A stretch of 64,000 nt of DNA from Agrobacterium tumefaciens str. B6. GTDB lineage: Bacteria; Pseudomonadota; Alphaproteobacteria; Rhizobiales; Rhizobiaceae. The notes under the pieces were generated by a model, which ran no database searches, had not been told where the DNA came from, and worked only from the letters and a program-made list of their open reading frames with translations. Shown in pieces: positions 37,301-44,970 of the stretch (within the stretch, counting starts at the first letter, position 1; the number at the start of each line of letters is the position of its first letter). The position numbers and the translations under genes were made by a program. Location of the stretch: positions 51,413 through 115,412 of the forward strand of contig NZ_LMVK01000011.1 of NCBI RefSeq assembly GCF_001541315.1, read 5' to 3'.

Positions 37301-39989
37301 CGATACTTGACCCGGAACCACTGTTGATCAGATCGGCTACAGTCAGTTCCAGATCGCCGGCGGCATGGATAGAACCGCTATTGGCAAGGAGGCCAGAAAC
37401 GGTGGCACTCAGCGTTGTCTCGGAAACGAGTTTGCCGAGATTGACGAGATCACCAACGACCTTTGCCTCGATCACCTTGGCGACGATTTCGCCGCTTGCC
37501 TCATTTCGCGCACCCTGTGCCGCCTGCAGAGTCAGCGCTCCAGGCGTGGCGATCAGACCAGCATTGCGTAAAGAACCCGAAAGGATGATGTTTGCGTTCG
37601 CCGCTACCAATTCCGCCGCAGGAGAATTGGAAATGTAGGAGACTGCTTCCAGGTGCAGGCTGGATGACCTCGCCTGGACGATACCATCGTTGAGGACACT
37701 TCCCGCAGTGACAATACCGAACGTGTCTCCACTGACCATCTGACCAAGATTGCTCAGATCGCCTGCATCCAGCTTGATGTCTATCCGTCCCGCATGGATC
37801 CTGCCGGTTTCGAGATTGGTCAGTGCCGAGGCTGTAACTGCAAGGTCAGACCGTCCAAGCAGCAGACCGGCATTAGTGAGAGAGCCGGATGCGGCGATCT
37901 CGAAGCTTCCATTGGCCTGGAGAGTGCCGAACAGGTTGGCGAGGTGACCGGACGTGATCGAAAGATTTCCTTGTGTCCCGATCAATGCCGCCGCACCGGA
38001 ATTGAGGAGATCAGCCGCCACGAGAGTGAGGTTTGCATTGGAGCTGATCGTACCGGTGTTCGTGATCCCGCCACCGGCGCTGATATCGACGGTCTCAAGT
38101 GCGCTAATCGCTCCGTTATTGCGGAGCTCGCTTCCGAGGATCAGCACTGCCTTCCGGGCAGCCAATTGAGCCCCCTGCGAGTCGGCGATATAATTTACGG
38201 CGTCGAGTTCAAGTTCACCTGCTGCGGTGATCTTTCCGTCATTTGTTACGCTTCCGTCAGAAAGAAGCGTAAGCGTCATTTCGGAGAGGAGGCTTCCCAG
38301 ATTGGTGAGATTGCCTTCGGTCGTTATCCTGAGTGTTCCGGCCTTGATGACACCCGTTGCATCAACGATCGCCCGCTGAGCGTTGATCGCAAGCTGGCCG
38401 CTTGAAAGGAGTACGCCGGCGTTCCTGAAGTTCCGGACATCGAACAGGCGATCGCCCGTCGTGAACACGCCGGTGTTCGAAATCGCGAGATCCCGGAATG
38501 CCATCGCAAGCGCAGGATAGCCCGCAGTATCGATCCGGGTGCCGATGGTTAGCTGTTCAGCCGCATTGATGAAGACGGGAGAAGTCTTTTTGAACTGGGT
38601 GCCATCACCGATCTCGACATTCGTTGCCGTGATCGAACCCTGGTTTTCCGGTTCGAACCAGGTCGAGGTCAGCACCACGTCCTTCGCCCTGATGTCGATG
38701 TTCGGCGCAACAAGGGTTGCCGTGTCGGTGGCAAGTTTGTCTGTCGCGCGCAGGTTCATATTGCTGACGCTGGCGACAATGCCGGACAGAGAGGCGCTGC
38801 TGCCCGCATCCACCGTCATAGCACCGCCGGATTTGAGAACAGCAGCGGAAACGATGTCAGCACTCGCAACGATGGAAAGGCCGCGCCCGCCTTCTACGGT
38901 CGCCGTATCGAGCAATGAAACATCTCGGGCAGTGATGGAGATTTCTCCCTGTGCCGCGAGATCGCGCGCAATCTGAAGCGCGCCTGCTGCACGAAGGTCG
39001 GCGTTGCCGGCTACGCCACCCGACACCGTCCGGATATCACCAGCGGATACGAGCGAAAGCGCGCCCGGCAGGAGTGCGCCATTGGCATCGAGCATACCAA
39101 GAGCCTGTATGTTGCCAGCCAGCGAAATACCTGTGTTCAGATCGCTGGAAAGTGCTGCAATCGATGCCGCGCGTACAACACCTGCAGCACTCGAAACGAT
39201 CCCCTGGCCCGCGGGATCGCCGGCAATGGTCGTCGTTTTACCCGTTGAACCATCCGTGCGATTGGAGCCGGCCTTGAGGTCGATACGACCCCGCGCATCG
39301 ATCAGGGCATCGATCCGGATTGACTTTGCGTCAAGCCGGATCTCGTCCGGCGACTGGCCGTCGGCGGCCGAAACACCGGCGCCGGAAATGGTGATATCGC
39401 CTGACCGGGTCTCCAGCCCTACCGTGCCGGCATTGTAGTCGATAAGCGGTGTTCCGGTGGTCAGCGTCGCGCGACCGGTGTTGATAAAACCGCAACCCAT
39501 GCAATCAATGCCATTGGGATTGGCCACGATCACGTCAGCCTTTGAACCAAAAACCTCCGTCACGCCATTGAGGTTGGAACGTCTGCTACCCGTTACTTCG
39601 TTGACGATGATCTTGGCGGAACTGCCACCGACGAGATTGGGATTGGATTCAACCTTGCCGCCGATGATCGAGGTTCCGCCAAGCACGGAATTGTTCAGGA
39701 TCAGCCCGCGCGTATCGATATTGTACTCGCGCAATTTGTTATGACTGACGCCGCCGCTCGACGGCTTGACGATGTTCAGCGTCGGCGTTCCGTTGCCCGA
39801 AGACGTTACGTTTGGACGAAACTCAATTGGTGCGGTCGGATCGGTGATGACCTGTGCGCTGGCAGGTGCAAATGAACTGGCGATCGTCGTCAGCACAAGG
39901 CTGACCGACGTCACCAATGCGGTCGCTTTCTTGACCAGCTTGCCCGGCTTGGACTTGCGGATCAGCACTTTGACCATCATCGTTTTCAT
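31365..39989 (-). CDS. cdiA: CdiA: giant filamentous-haemagglutinin-type effector with EndoU ribonuclease tip
   Basis: 2874 residues from ATG 39989 (GGGAG upstream). An extended signal peptide (residues 1-45, KKATALVTSVSLVLTTIASS, ASAQ) is followed by the TPS secretion domain (about 45-260) with NEVTGSRRSNLNG and VIVANPNGIDCMGCGF. A long array of beta-helix repeats follows (recurrent ...NSGLLQGREGLSVSAEKLDN...). From about residue 1900 lies a FhaB-like region that is repeated in the orphan modules. After SGELDV (about 32662) the tip is variable, and the last 100 residues (RRVHILNRHKSGAGVPGKTE, FPGSWNDDQV, IGTRDGIEVRVDFYP, GMVSTAYPTR) are a bacterial EndoU nuclease. It should be exported by the TpsB protein and deliver an RNase to neighbouring cells. 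Confidence 0.93.
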   Translation of the reverse strand: MKTMMVKVLIRKSKPGKLVKKATALVTSVSLVLTTIASSFAPASAQVITDPTAPIEFRPNVTSSGNGTPTLNIVKPSSGGVSHNKLREYNIDTRGLILNNSVLGGTSIIGGKVESNPNLVGGSSAKIIVNEVTGSRRSNLNGVTEVFGSKADVIVANPNGIDCMGCGFINTGRATLTTGTPLIDYNAGTVGLETRSGDITISGAGVSAADGQSPDEIRLDAKSIRIDALIDARGRIDLKAGSNRTDGSTGKTTTIAGDPAGQGIVSSAAGVVRAASIAALSSDLNTGISLAGNIQALGMLDANGALLPGALSLVSAGDIRTVSGGVAGNADLRAAGALQIARDLAAQGEISITARDVSLLDTATVEGGRGLSIVASADIVSAAVLKSGGAMTVDAGSSASLSGIVASVSNMNLRATDKLATDTATLVAPNIDIRAKDVVLTSTWFEPENQGSITATNVEIGDGTQFKKTSPVFINAAEQLTIGTRIDTAGYPALAMAFRDLAISNTGVFTTGDRLFDVRNFRNAGVLLSSGQLAINAQRAIVDATGVIKAGTLRITTEGNLTNLGSLLSEMTLTLLSDGSVTNDGKITAAGELELDAVNYIADSQGAQLAARKAVLILGSELRNNGAISALETVDISAGGGITNTGTISSNANLTLVAADLLNSGAAALIGTQGNLSITSGHLANLFGTLQANGSFEIAASGSLTNAGLLLGRSDLAVTASALTNLETGRIHAGRIDIKLDAGDLSNLGQMVSGDTFGIVTAGSVLNDGIVQARSSSLHLEAVSYISNSPAAELVAANANIILSGSLRNAGLIATPGALTLQAAQGARNEASGEIVAKVIEAKVVGDLVNLGKLVSETTLSATVSGLLANSGSIHAAGDLELTVADLINSGSGSSIASNGDITVLASRGIANNAGSIASNRALTLSADTTLSNSGLLQGREGLSVSAEKLDNQQTGRIYAGSTRQTENGLVPVGELTLNLSGNLSNLGQIVSANGALLSATASLGNSGSIEAGGNLRLQTYSYIPGSSSARLVARNLDLILGSSFTNAGLLTVAGKLGLDIKGNLVNGATGKIDAGAIETSVSGNLHNLGSILTPGTLNVVVGGLLTNEALIHAGAGLKAQAASLANVGTNAAIKSSGNMILEVRGNLDNSLGRIFAGGNLAIEVLATLTNASARIESGADMQIKATALINTALDGTDSAQDYYQLGDLSILYATERTSSPARYWGTMTATRDEFSGIVRVRLPGTIRAGANMAISGDALENREGRILAVKDLSIDVNRILNDMVTSNVDHYRVQWGGVRSFMDSGSGKFHAPVGADPRWLVAQFNPAVFKDPALAERAEGGNRMIVISKGKSPVTITYSGKQKYKDGVINGGAVQVIEYADAASLLDLAALGIDPNNIPDVIMIGSRMADVGSGPYGNATKTYVGTATVGVGSMIKSGGSLMIDGGAAITNRGTLSGSLVSIEAGELQNGLGTPGGIDGSGFGNYSGTTPVGISGNVGSAIGAAAGQLGIVNFVLDDVSVPPLDLGAFEARNLHSVNASDFGNLVRVTGSAEAARLLGSARIDGAALTFYADPVAEAKALAEAARQQAGTHLVVDPSLSVEEQREQLYRNAAEFAASTGAQYGVALTEAQRAALEKPIVWHEPRIIDGKPVLVPRLYLPSQDELLRGGRGAGLIAADDLLIDIDGKLNNSGAIVASGLASISASSILNQRLIDLDERDRALAGGRGDSGLISAGTLFMATDGDLLNRGGTLASAGNIDLRVGGSLINETERYTRTVDSQDGCVGKACGTLRTDYNVASITAGRDLTVIADLDIVNSGGTLGSVTDMLLAAGRDVAFETLKDSFVAEDYKKRGFLSGVTVLRNEITTAEASAQSLVGDVSILAGYGVCDGGSLCAKGTAPGDVLLNGALVSAFDKLSIDATGKIDMGVVSEEVHNRYKEWGFKGLGWGSVKQAWNDVDTTVTRLSGNDVSLNAKGPITGTGVKIAAVNDLLMKTDDTIRLEAAQDALYFTEKGFYVGLSFPGSAGIDAALKGGSGGQVLSGLAGINPLTAKLATLANADNGLAAGLAAVNLATGGLGAFYSAGQSTKGPSLSNPVEKMLDPLGQFRDPATGQITAGSVAKTVGINLSVWKSEQRWSESQISELTAGGDIVMKAGLDVILDQGTKMVSGGDVSIDAGRDILMAALVDYAKDKSSSFGLQLSLSSIGFDIGKSKGYDETLTNASITAAGNVSLTSGRDMSLLGGNIIGKTVDLDVGRDLTILSPQAQGWRDGFSFGLTVGVNPADWSVRGSKEDGFKAWSSGSGIVAAQGIDIKVAEDTTLVGALLQATDGDISLDTGTLTVADLKDTDQYKNVGGSIGISGGGLNSVGFSYEKKDKLGETRTTLDASGELNVTSRDADKDGVAGTEADKAAAEELLASINKDASKYQEITRDSYTKLSGELDVEALRNLKRNLDFALRYSQAQDAAVPGWIAAEGPQAIDQYREAILYGGATPAEAEELMKTPRFQAMLQERKSFEALKQSALNGEDLLKSIMLIQQGEELYRDPTSGNLMVRTACGTNGPCGVEISKVRPLATEDVANFIEQKLAQGGDKALQEALECALAYALVRGDLNHFETLKSSGKFDAAAIQKYADAAKSIVGSNLQNEAPALAADGIDITMTLTKIVMASQNGQINAAQFNQLIDILKTGGPSGQAASFRIAIALGTLSDADSSYLKALSQRMLDDYVADAAVERQIREFITANPDSPEAKEVKQLLAQGIAMSAAMAAVGVKFYAQKPLVDLTDFRRVHILNRHKSGAGVPGKTEFPGSWNDDQVMHVVSDIATDPKAIRGIGKYNSPYAIGTRDGIEVRVDFYPNTLPNGQPHPRAGMVSTAYPTR
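32640..34261 (-). repeat. cdiA segment repeated in orphan modules (copy 1)
   Basis: This stretch of cdiA (FDKLSIDATGKIDM... to ...KLSGELDV) recurs at 28570-30193 with more than 90% identity by eye over most of its length. The last 200 or so bases recur again at 26599-26808. Long direct repeats flanking different toxin tips allow exchange of the tip by homologous recombination. Confidence 0.9.
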
Positions 39990-40051
39990 TCGGATACTCC
40001 CACAGCAAGGGCAATTGAATTCGTGTTCGCGCAGGCGCAAAACCGGGGTCG

Positions 40052-40333
40052 TCAGCAGTTCTTTATGAGGGCGGTCCACACATATTGCGTGGTCCATCCC
40101 GGATGGCGATAAACCGGGCGGGATGTTTCGCTCACATTGGCAATCGTCGCGCCCGGCCTGCATTTTTCGAGGAGCGCTTTTTTGCAGGATCGCTCCGTCG
40201 GGGTGATGATCGAATTGGTGCACGTCGCCGACATGATCTTTTCGCCGTTCCATGTGGCCACTGGCTGCGGGTCAGTCGGCCGGCAGCCAGCCGCAAAGAC
40301 CAGTAAAAGGCACAGGGACAGAAATCGGGTCAT
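40052..40333 (-). CDS. Small lipoprotein in the CDI operon
   Basis: 93 residues. MTRFLSLCLLLVFAAGCRPT has a clear lipobox (FAAGC), so the mature protein is a lipid-anchored 75-residue domain with four further Cys (SATCTNSIIT, RSCKKALLEKCRPG, IKNC) that could form two disulfides. It lies 33 bases after the Sel1-repeat gene and 62 bases before cdiA. Function unknown; position suggests an accessory to CdiA export or display. Start at 40333 chosen for the signal peptide; in-frame codons upstream exist. Confidence 0.75.
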   Translation of the reverse strand: MTRFLSLCLLLVFAAGCRPTDPQPVATWNGEKIMSATCTNSIITPTERSCKKALLEKCRPGATIANVSETSRPVYRHPGWTTQYVWTALIKNC

Positions 40334-40365
40334 CTTCGCGCCAACCATTCTCTCAATCCTGGTGC

Positions 40366-41205
40366 TCAATTGGCTTCAGCCGTTTGAGCAGGTTTCCAGT
40401 TGCGAGCACGCGCCTGCGCATCCTCGATCTCTGTCGGTGTCATGCTCGCCGTCAGCCGCTCAAGAGCCGCACGCGCGCCGGGATGTCCGCGTTCATTGGC
40501 GAGGTTGTAATAGAGGTGGGCGCGGATTGGATCGGTAGCCACGCCTTCACCCTTTTCCAGCATCTCGGCGAAACCGTAGAGCGAGACCGGGTTTCCGAGC
40601 GACGCGCCCTGTTCGAACAGCTTCACCGCCCTGGCGAGGTCCTGTCCGGTTCCGGTGCCGGTTCGAAGAAGTGCGGCCTCCATGTTGCGCGCGCCGGTAT
40701 GCCCATTTTGCGAGGCCTTCTCGTAATAACCGAAGGCAATTGCGGCATCCTTGGCGCGGCCGAGACCATCGAGAGCAAGACCTGCGCAATTGAACTGGGC
40801 TTCCGGGTTACCGAGATCGGCGGACTTGCAGATGAGTTCAGCCGCGGCGGCAAAGTCCTGGCGGACATTTTCTCCGCGAAGATGCATGAGCCCCAGCCGG
40901 TTCATCGCCGCAGCCGAACCTTTTTCCGCCGCAGCGATATAGAGGGCCCGTGCTTTCACCGCGTCGGGCGTAAAACCCACACCGAGCTCGACCATGCGCG
41001 CCAGATGAAAGCCGGCTTCTCCATCGCCTTTGTCAAAACCGTCGGCAAAAGCCTTTGCGGCATTGGCAAAATCCTTCTTTTCGAGAAGCGTCTTGCCATC
41101 TTCAAGAGGGCCAGCCGATGCGGGTTGCGCCAAACCCAAAGCGCCCATGAGGGCGATAATGGCCAGAGAGGTGAGGGCGGGTCGGCGGCATGATGTGTTG
41201 CGCAT
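40366..41205 (-). CDS. Exported Sel1-repeat (TPR-like) protein in the CDI operon
   Basis: 279 residues from ATG 41205 (CGGAG upstream) with a signal peptide (LTSLAIIALMGALGLAQPAS). About six Sel1-like repeats follow (GEAGFHLARMVELGVGFTPD, AAMNRLGLMHLRGENVRQDF, AEAQFNCAGLALDG-type units, GARNMEAALLRTGTGTGQDL). An in-frame ATG at 41334 overlaps the upstream stop (ATGA) and could give a 43-residue N-terminal extension. Sel1 proteins act as periplasmic or surface scaffolds; here it probably assists the neighbouring secreted proteins (inference). Confidence 0.85.
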   Translation of the reverse strand: MRNTSCRRPALTSLAIIALMGALGLAQPASAGPLEDGKTLLEKKDFANAAKAFADGFDKGDGEAGFHLARMVELGVGFTPDAVKARALYIAAAEKGSAAAMNRLGLMHLRGENVRQDFAAAAELICKSADLGNPEAQFNCAGLALDGLGRAKDAAIAFGYYEKASQNGHTGARNMEAALLRTGTGTGQDLARAVKLFEQGASLGNPVSLYGFAEMLEKGEGVATDPIRAHLYYNLANERGHPGARAALERLTASMTPTEIEDAQARARNWKPAQTAEAN

Positions 41206-41330
41206 GGATTGAACTCCGTGATCGGGATTTTCCGGGTTATGCCCGAGAGCAATTTCGTCTTTTTTCAGCACCGTGAGTTTGGGCGTCGCGGCGAGCAAGA
41301 ACGGTGATTTCCGGTGAATTCGGCTTGCCA

Positions 41331-43358
41331 TCATCTACCCACCATCCCCGGGAAGAGCCCGATGGAGTCGAGGCCGAACGGGTATTCTTCGCCTGCCGTT
41401 TCCTTGAAGGTTTCGATACCTGAGGGGGCGAAGACACCATCTCGCGCCCGCAGCGTGCCCGCAGTCACCTGAACCGGACGAAAGGCATTGATCGTGATGC
41501 TGCCCTGGGGCGCATCAAAGACACCGCCCTGATCGCCGGTCCCGATCCACGCGGTCGATCCGCCCCAGAAATTATAGAGGCCGGTTGGACGCTGAACGAC
41601 GGTCGGGATCGAACGGCCTTCCAGCACCACGGAGGGAGCAGTCGCGTTGATGCTGCCGTAGCTGACGATCTGGCCATATCTGTTCAGGATTGAGGATGAG
41701 GCGTGCAATTCGATATTGCCGTTGGCATTGATGGCGCCACCCGAGACGTTTGTCGTGGACGAGCCATAACCGATGCAGGTTAGCCGGCAGCGCTTGACGA
41801 ATTGCAGGGAGCCGGACAGTCCGCCCTCATTGAGAATGCTTGTCCCGTCAATCAGCACCGATCCGGTATTGGCATTGATCGAGCTGCCGCGGTTGACGAC
41901 GTTTCCACCGGCCTTCATCGCGACACCGTCACCGATGATATATGCCTGCTGGCCCGGCACCCGTTGTTGACCATAATCCAGGCTGACGGTTTCGATCGTT
42001 TCGCGCGATTGCCAGAGGGTGTACCAGAGCCGCTTGCCAACGTCCTTCTGGTAGTGCCATACACCTTCGCCGTTGAGGACATCGGCGATATTGAGGATGT
42101 CGCCGCCTGCTTCGAGTGTTGTCGCGCTGTTCGAGAGCAGCCTGCCGGTATTATTGATAATGGAGCCGCCGGCGCGGACATCGAGATCACCCTTCGCTCC
42201 GAATACAATTGCGAGCTGATCCGCATTCTCGGTCAGCAGCGCGATATCACCCGCAGCCTTGAGTGTAGCGGCGCCTTTGGAGTCTGCATTCGCTCCGTCA
42301 CGGGTGCTGCCGCTCATCAAGACACCGGTATTTTTGATGTCGCCCGTTCCGGCAAGAAGCGTCAACGCGCCGTTGATGGCTTCGATTTTGCTTTGAGGCT
42401 GACCGGCCAGTGAACGGGCCTCTATCGAGCCTGCGTTAATGTGGACATTGCGCTTCGCTTCAATCGACCCGCTCGTCGTAACCTTGCCGGATGCATCGAT
42501 AACGAAATCGCCGAATGCTGCGAGCCCGTTGCCCGCGTGGCTGACACCTGCGCCATTGTTGGTGGCGCGGATGCGGACAGTATTGGCCTTCAGCGTCCCG
42601 CGCGAGGTTATTTCAATGGCGACAGAATTATCATTGCTTCCTTCGTCGGTCACCCGTCCCCAGTTCTCGAGATCGGAGTTCGGCACGATCGCTGAATCGT
42701 ATTCGACGGAACTGCCGCCGGCGGTCAGTTCTATAGACGAGCGCAATTGAGGAGAGCTGTTTTCGACAGGGCCATCGATGCGGATGCGGCCTGCCAACAA
42801 ATGCAGGGTAGACATCGCGCCGGAAAGACCGCCCGCGCCAATATCGATCGTGCCGCCTTCTGTCTTGAGCACCACATTATCCTGAAAGGAGCCGGATGTG
42901 ATCTGCCGGCTCACGACAGACGCCTTGCCAGTGGAAAGTACGACACCTCCGGTATTGCGGAAGCTTGCGCCGTCGACAGAGATGCCGTTCGGATTCGCAA
43001 CGATGACATGGGCTCGGGCACCCAGCACATCCAGCGGACCGTTAAGGTTCGAGATGCGTGAGGATGTCACCTCGTTGAGGATCGTGCGTGCGTTCACTGT
43101 TCGGTTGTCGAGATTGACACCGAGAGAGTTGACGGAAAATTCCGTATAGGTGTTGTGGCTGATGGCGGATGTCGGATTGCCGACTGGTGCGATCTGAACG
43201 TTTGTAGCGCCGCTAGTGGCGTCGATACTGGTGGTCGTATTGCTGCCACCGTCGGGAATGACCTGCGCGAAGACGGGCAGCGCCACGCCGCACAGCAGCA
43301 AGGACAGACTAGCTGCCACGGAATTCTTCATGTTTGCCAACCGGAACGTACGTCTCAT
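41331..43358 (-). CDS. Short second TpsA exoprotein (haemagglutination-domain protein without toxin tip)
   Basis: 675 residues. The ATG at 43358 overlaps the upstream stop (ATGA); MKNSVAAS at 43331 is an alternative. Signal peptide (VAASLSLLLCGVALPVFAQV), then the TPS domain with TILNEVTSSRISNLNGPLDV and HVIVANPNGISVDGASF, then beta-helix repeats. The C-terminus (EEYPFGLDSIGLFPGMVG) carries no pretoxin or nuclease domain. It should use the same TpsB pore as CdiA, an uncommon two-substrate arrangement. Confidence 0.9.
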   Translation of the reverse strand: MRRTFRLANMKNSVAASLSLLLCGVALPVFAQVIPDGGSNTTTSIDATSGATNVQIAPVGNPTSAISHNTYTEFSVNSLGVNLDNRTVNARTILNEVTSSRISNLNGPLDVLGARAHVIVANPNGISVDGASFRNTGGVVLSTGKASVVSRQITSGSFQDNVVLKTEGGTIDIGAGGLSGAMSTLHLLAGRIRIDGPVENSSPQLRSSIELTAGGSSVEYDSAIVPNSDLENWGRVTDEGSNDNSVAIEITSRGTLKANTVRIRATNNGAGVSHAGNGLAAFGDFVIDASGKVTTSGSIEAKRNVHINAGSIEARSLAGQPQSKIEAINGALTLLAGTGDIKNTGVLMSGSTRDGANADSKGAATLKAAGDIALLTENADQLAIVFGAKGDLDVRAGGSIINNTGRLLSNSATTLEAGGDILNIADVLNGEGVWHYQKDVGKRLWYTLWQSRETIETVSLDYGQQRVPGQQAYIIGDGVAMKAGGNVVNRGSSINANTGSVLIDGTSILNEGGLSGSLQFVKRCRLTCIGYGSSTTNVSGGAINANGNIELHASSSILNRYGQIVSYGSINATAPSVVLEGRSIPTVVQRPTGLYNFWGGSTAWIGTGDQGGVFDAPQGSITINAFRPVQVTAGTLRARDGVFAPSGIETFKETAGEEYPFGLDSIGLFPGMVGR

Positions 43359-44311
43359 TCGGAGATGGGCTCCCCTGTCTTGCTCGTCAGCCCTGTCAAT
43401 TTGCACGGGTCGGCCAGTTCAGCCTTGCCGACGATCCACAGGTAATCGTAGAGCCTGCGCTCCTCGTCGGTGATATTTTCACCTTCGGCGAAAGCGCCAA
43501 CGGTTAGAACCGACGCGTCTGCCCGGGCAAGGGCCTGATAAAGCGAGCGGTCCTTGCGGCCGTGACCACGGCCGACCTGCAGCAGAACACCGTGCTTCAA
43601 CATCCGGGCCTGCTCTGCGGCATCGGCCAAGGAAAGATCGCGGCGGATCTGATGGTCGGCGTTGAGCGCGGCCTGCCGGTCCGGGATCAGTCCGCAATGC
43701 GCGGCCATCATTGCTTTCGTCCAGCTTTCGCGGATTGCGGTTTCATCCGCACCGAGCCGTTTGCGGATCGCCTTTTTCTCCTCTGACGTCAGTTTGCCAG
43801 CGGATCCGTCATTCTCTGCGAGATCCCCGCCGCGCAACGGTACCCGTAGGCTGAATGCGCGCTCAACGAGGGGCAACCAGTTGTCGAAGGCGGGCCAGCC
43901 TCGTGTCCACCATTTCAGTTCTGCGCCCAGTCCAGCCGGGGTCTCCGGATGATTTTCGCGATAACGGGCAATTGCTGCATCATCGTCGCGCGAAAGCATT
44001 TCCATTACGACGGTGACCCGACGATCATCCTTTGCCATTGCCGACAGCACACAGGACGACGCAACCGCCTGTTCCCTGACGCCATGCCGTTCGCCAAAGA
44101 GCACGTAATCCACCTTGCTGATGCGACCGGCGAGGTCGGCAAAAGAGATCGGGCTGCTGCTGGACACTTCTTCAATCCTGCCCGGGCAGTCCTTGAACTC
44201 GCCGGGTGCTGCCAATCCTTGTCCGGCCATCGATAGCCAGCCTGCCGCCATCAGGCCGGCAACCAACACATGGCGAGCTATTCCTGCGCATATCTCCCTG
44301 TCTGCTCTCAT
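43355..44311 (-). CDS. ChaN/Tiki-like exported protein (DUF399 type)
   Basis: 318 residues from ATG 44311, overlapping the IalB stop (ATGA). Signal peptide (HVLVAGLMAAGWLSMAGQGL). Family marks: VDYVLFGERHGVREQ near residue 65-80, VTVVMEMLSRDDDAAIARY, AIRESWTKAMMAAHCGL and VLLQVGRGHGRKD near 245. Members bind haem (ChaN) or act as metal-dependent proteases (Tiki). The GExHG and GxGHxRKD sites are retained. A role in the CDI operon is not known. Confidence 0.8.
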   Translation of the reverse strand: MRADREICAGIARHVLVAGLMAAGWLSMAGQGLAAPGEFKDCPGRIEEVSSSSPISFADLAGRISKVDYVLFGERHGVREQAVASSCVLSAMAKDDRRVTVVMEMLSRDDDAAIARYRENHPETPAGLGAELKWWTRGWPAFDNWLPLVERAFSLRVPLRGGDLAENDGSAGKLTSEEKKAIRKRLGADETAIRESWTKAMMAAHCGLIPDRQAALNADHQIRRDLSLADAAEQARMLKHGVLLQVGRGHGRKDRSLYQALARADASVLTVGAFAEGENITDEERRLYDYLWIVGKAELADPCKLTGLTSKTGEPISE

Positions 44312-44967
44312 GGTGTTGCCGCATCCAGCGCGTCGATACCGGCGCTGATCCCGTTGAGTGAAACCTTGAGCGGAATGGTGGTTGCCTTGGTGTCCTTGAG
44401 AGCGACCGTCAGAACGTTTCCCTTGCGCAACGCGCCGAGCAGCGAGCCGTTGAGAGCAAAGCCGGCGTGGCATCCGGAGACATTGCAGGTCTCGAAGATA
44501 ACGCGCTGTGTCTGCCCGCCATCGATCTTCAACTCCAGACCTGCCGGCAGATAGACGTTCAGCGGCGTCGAAATGATCGCGACGCGCTGTTTTCCCTGCC
44601 TCGCAATGTTGAACAGAAAGACGACATCGTTCCCGCCGTTGACGGCCTGCGCCTGCTGGAGACGGCATGACGCACTTTCAGCTTTCGGGGTAGCGGCATC
44701 CGCCTGCGGTTTGCAGACCAGTTCCCAGTCGCCATAACGTCTGGGCTCTACGGCTGGTGGCGCTGCAGCCCCGGAAGTGTCTTCCCGGACAGCGGGAGCC
44801 TTGCCGTCATCCGCATTTGCTTTCGCGGTGGGAGCAGCCAGCAGCAATCCAACGGCAACAAGCGCGATGCCAATTCCGAAAACATATGAGACTCTCTGAC
44901 GGCGCAGCCCGAACGTGAGGCAATTATCGTCAGCATCTCTTGAGGGAAGATCGAACAAAAACGGCAT
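44308..44967 (-). CDS. IalB-family (invasion-associated locus B) protein in the CDI operon
   Basis: 219 residues with an N-terminal membrane/signal segment (VSYVFGIGIALVAVGLLLAA) after a 25-residue cytoplasmic stretch. The IalB domain follows: RRYGDWELVCKP, SCRLQQAQ, PLNVYLPAGLELKIDGG, FETCNVSGCHAGFAL with conserved Cys. It starts 3 bases after the tpsB stop. IalB proteins are periplasmic/outer-membrane factors in alphaproteobacteria. Its fixed place between the TpsB pore and its cargo suggests an export or chaperone role (inference). Confidence 0.85.
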   Translation of the reverse strand: MPFLFDLPSRDADDNCLTFGLRRQRVSYVFGIGIALVAVGLLLAAPTAKANADDGKAPAVREDTSGAAAPPAVEPRRYGDWELVCKPQADAATPKAESASCRLQQAQAVNGGNDVVFLFNIARQGKQRVAIISTPLNVYLPAGLELKIDGGQTQRVIFETCNVSGCHAGFALNGSLLGALRKGNVLTVALKDTKATTIPLKVSLNGISAGIDALDAATP

Positions 44968-44970
44968 GGC

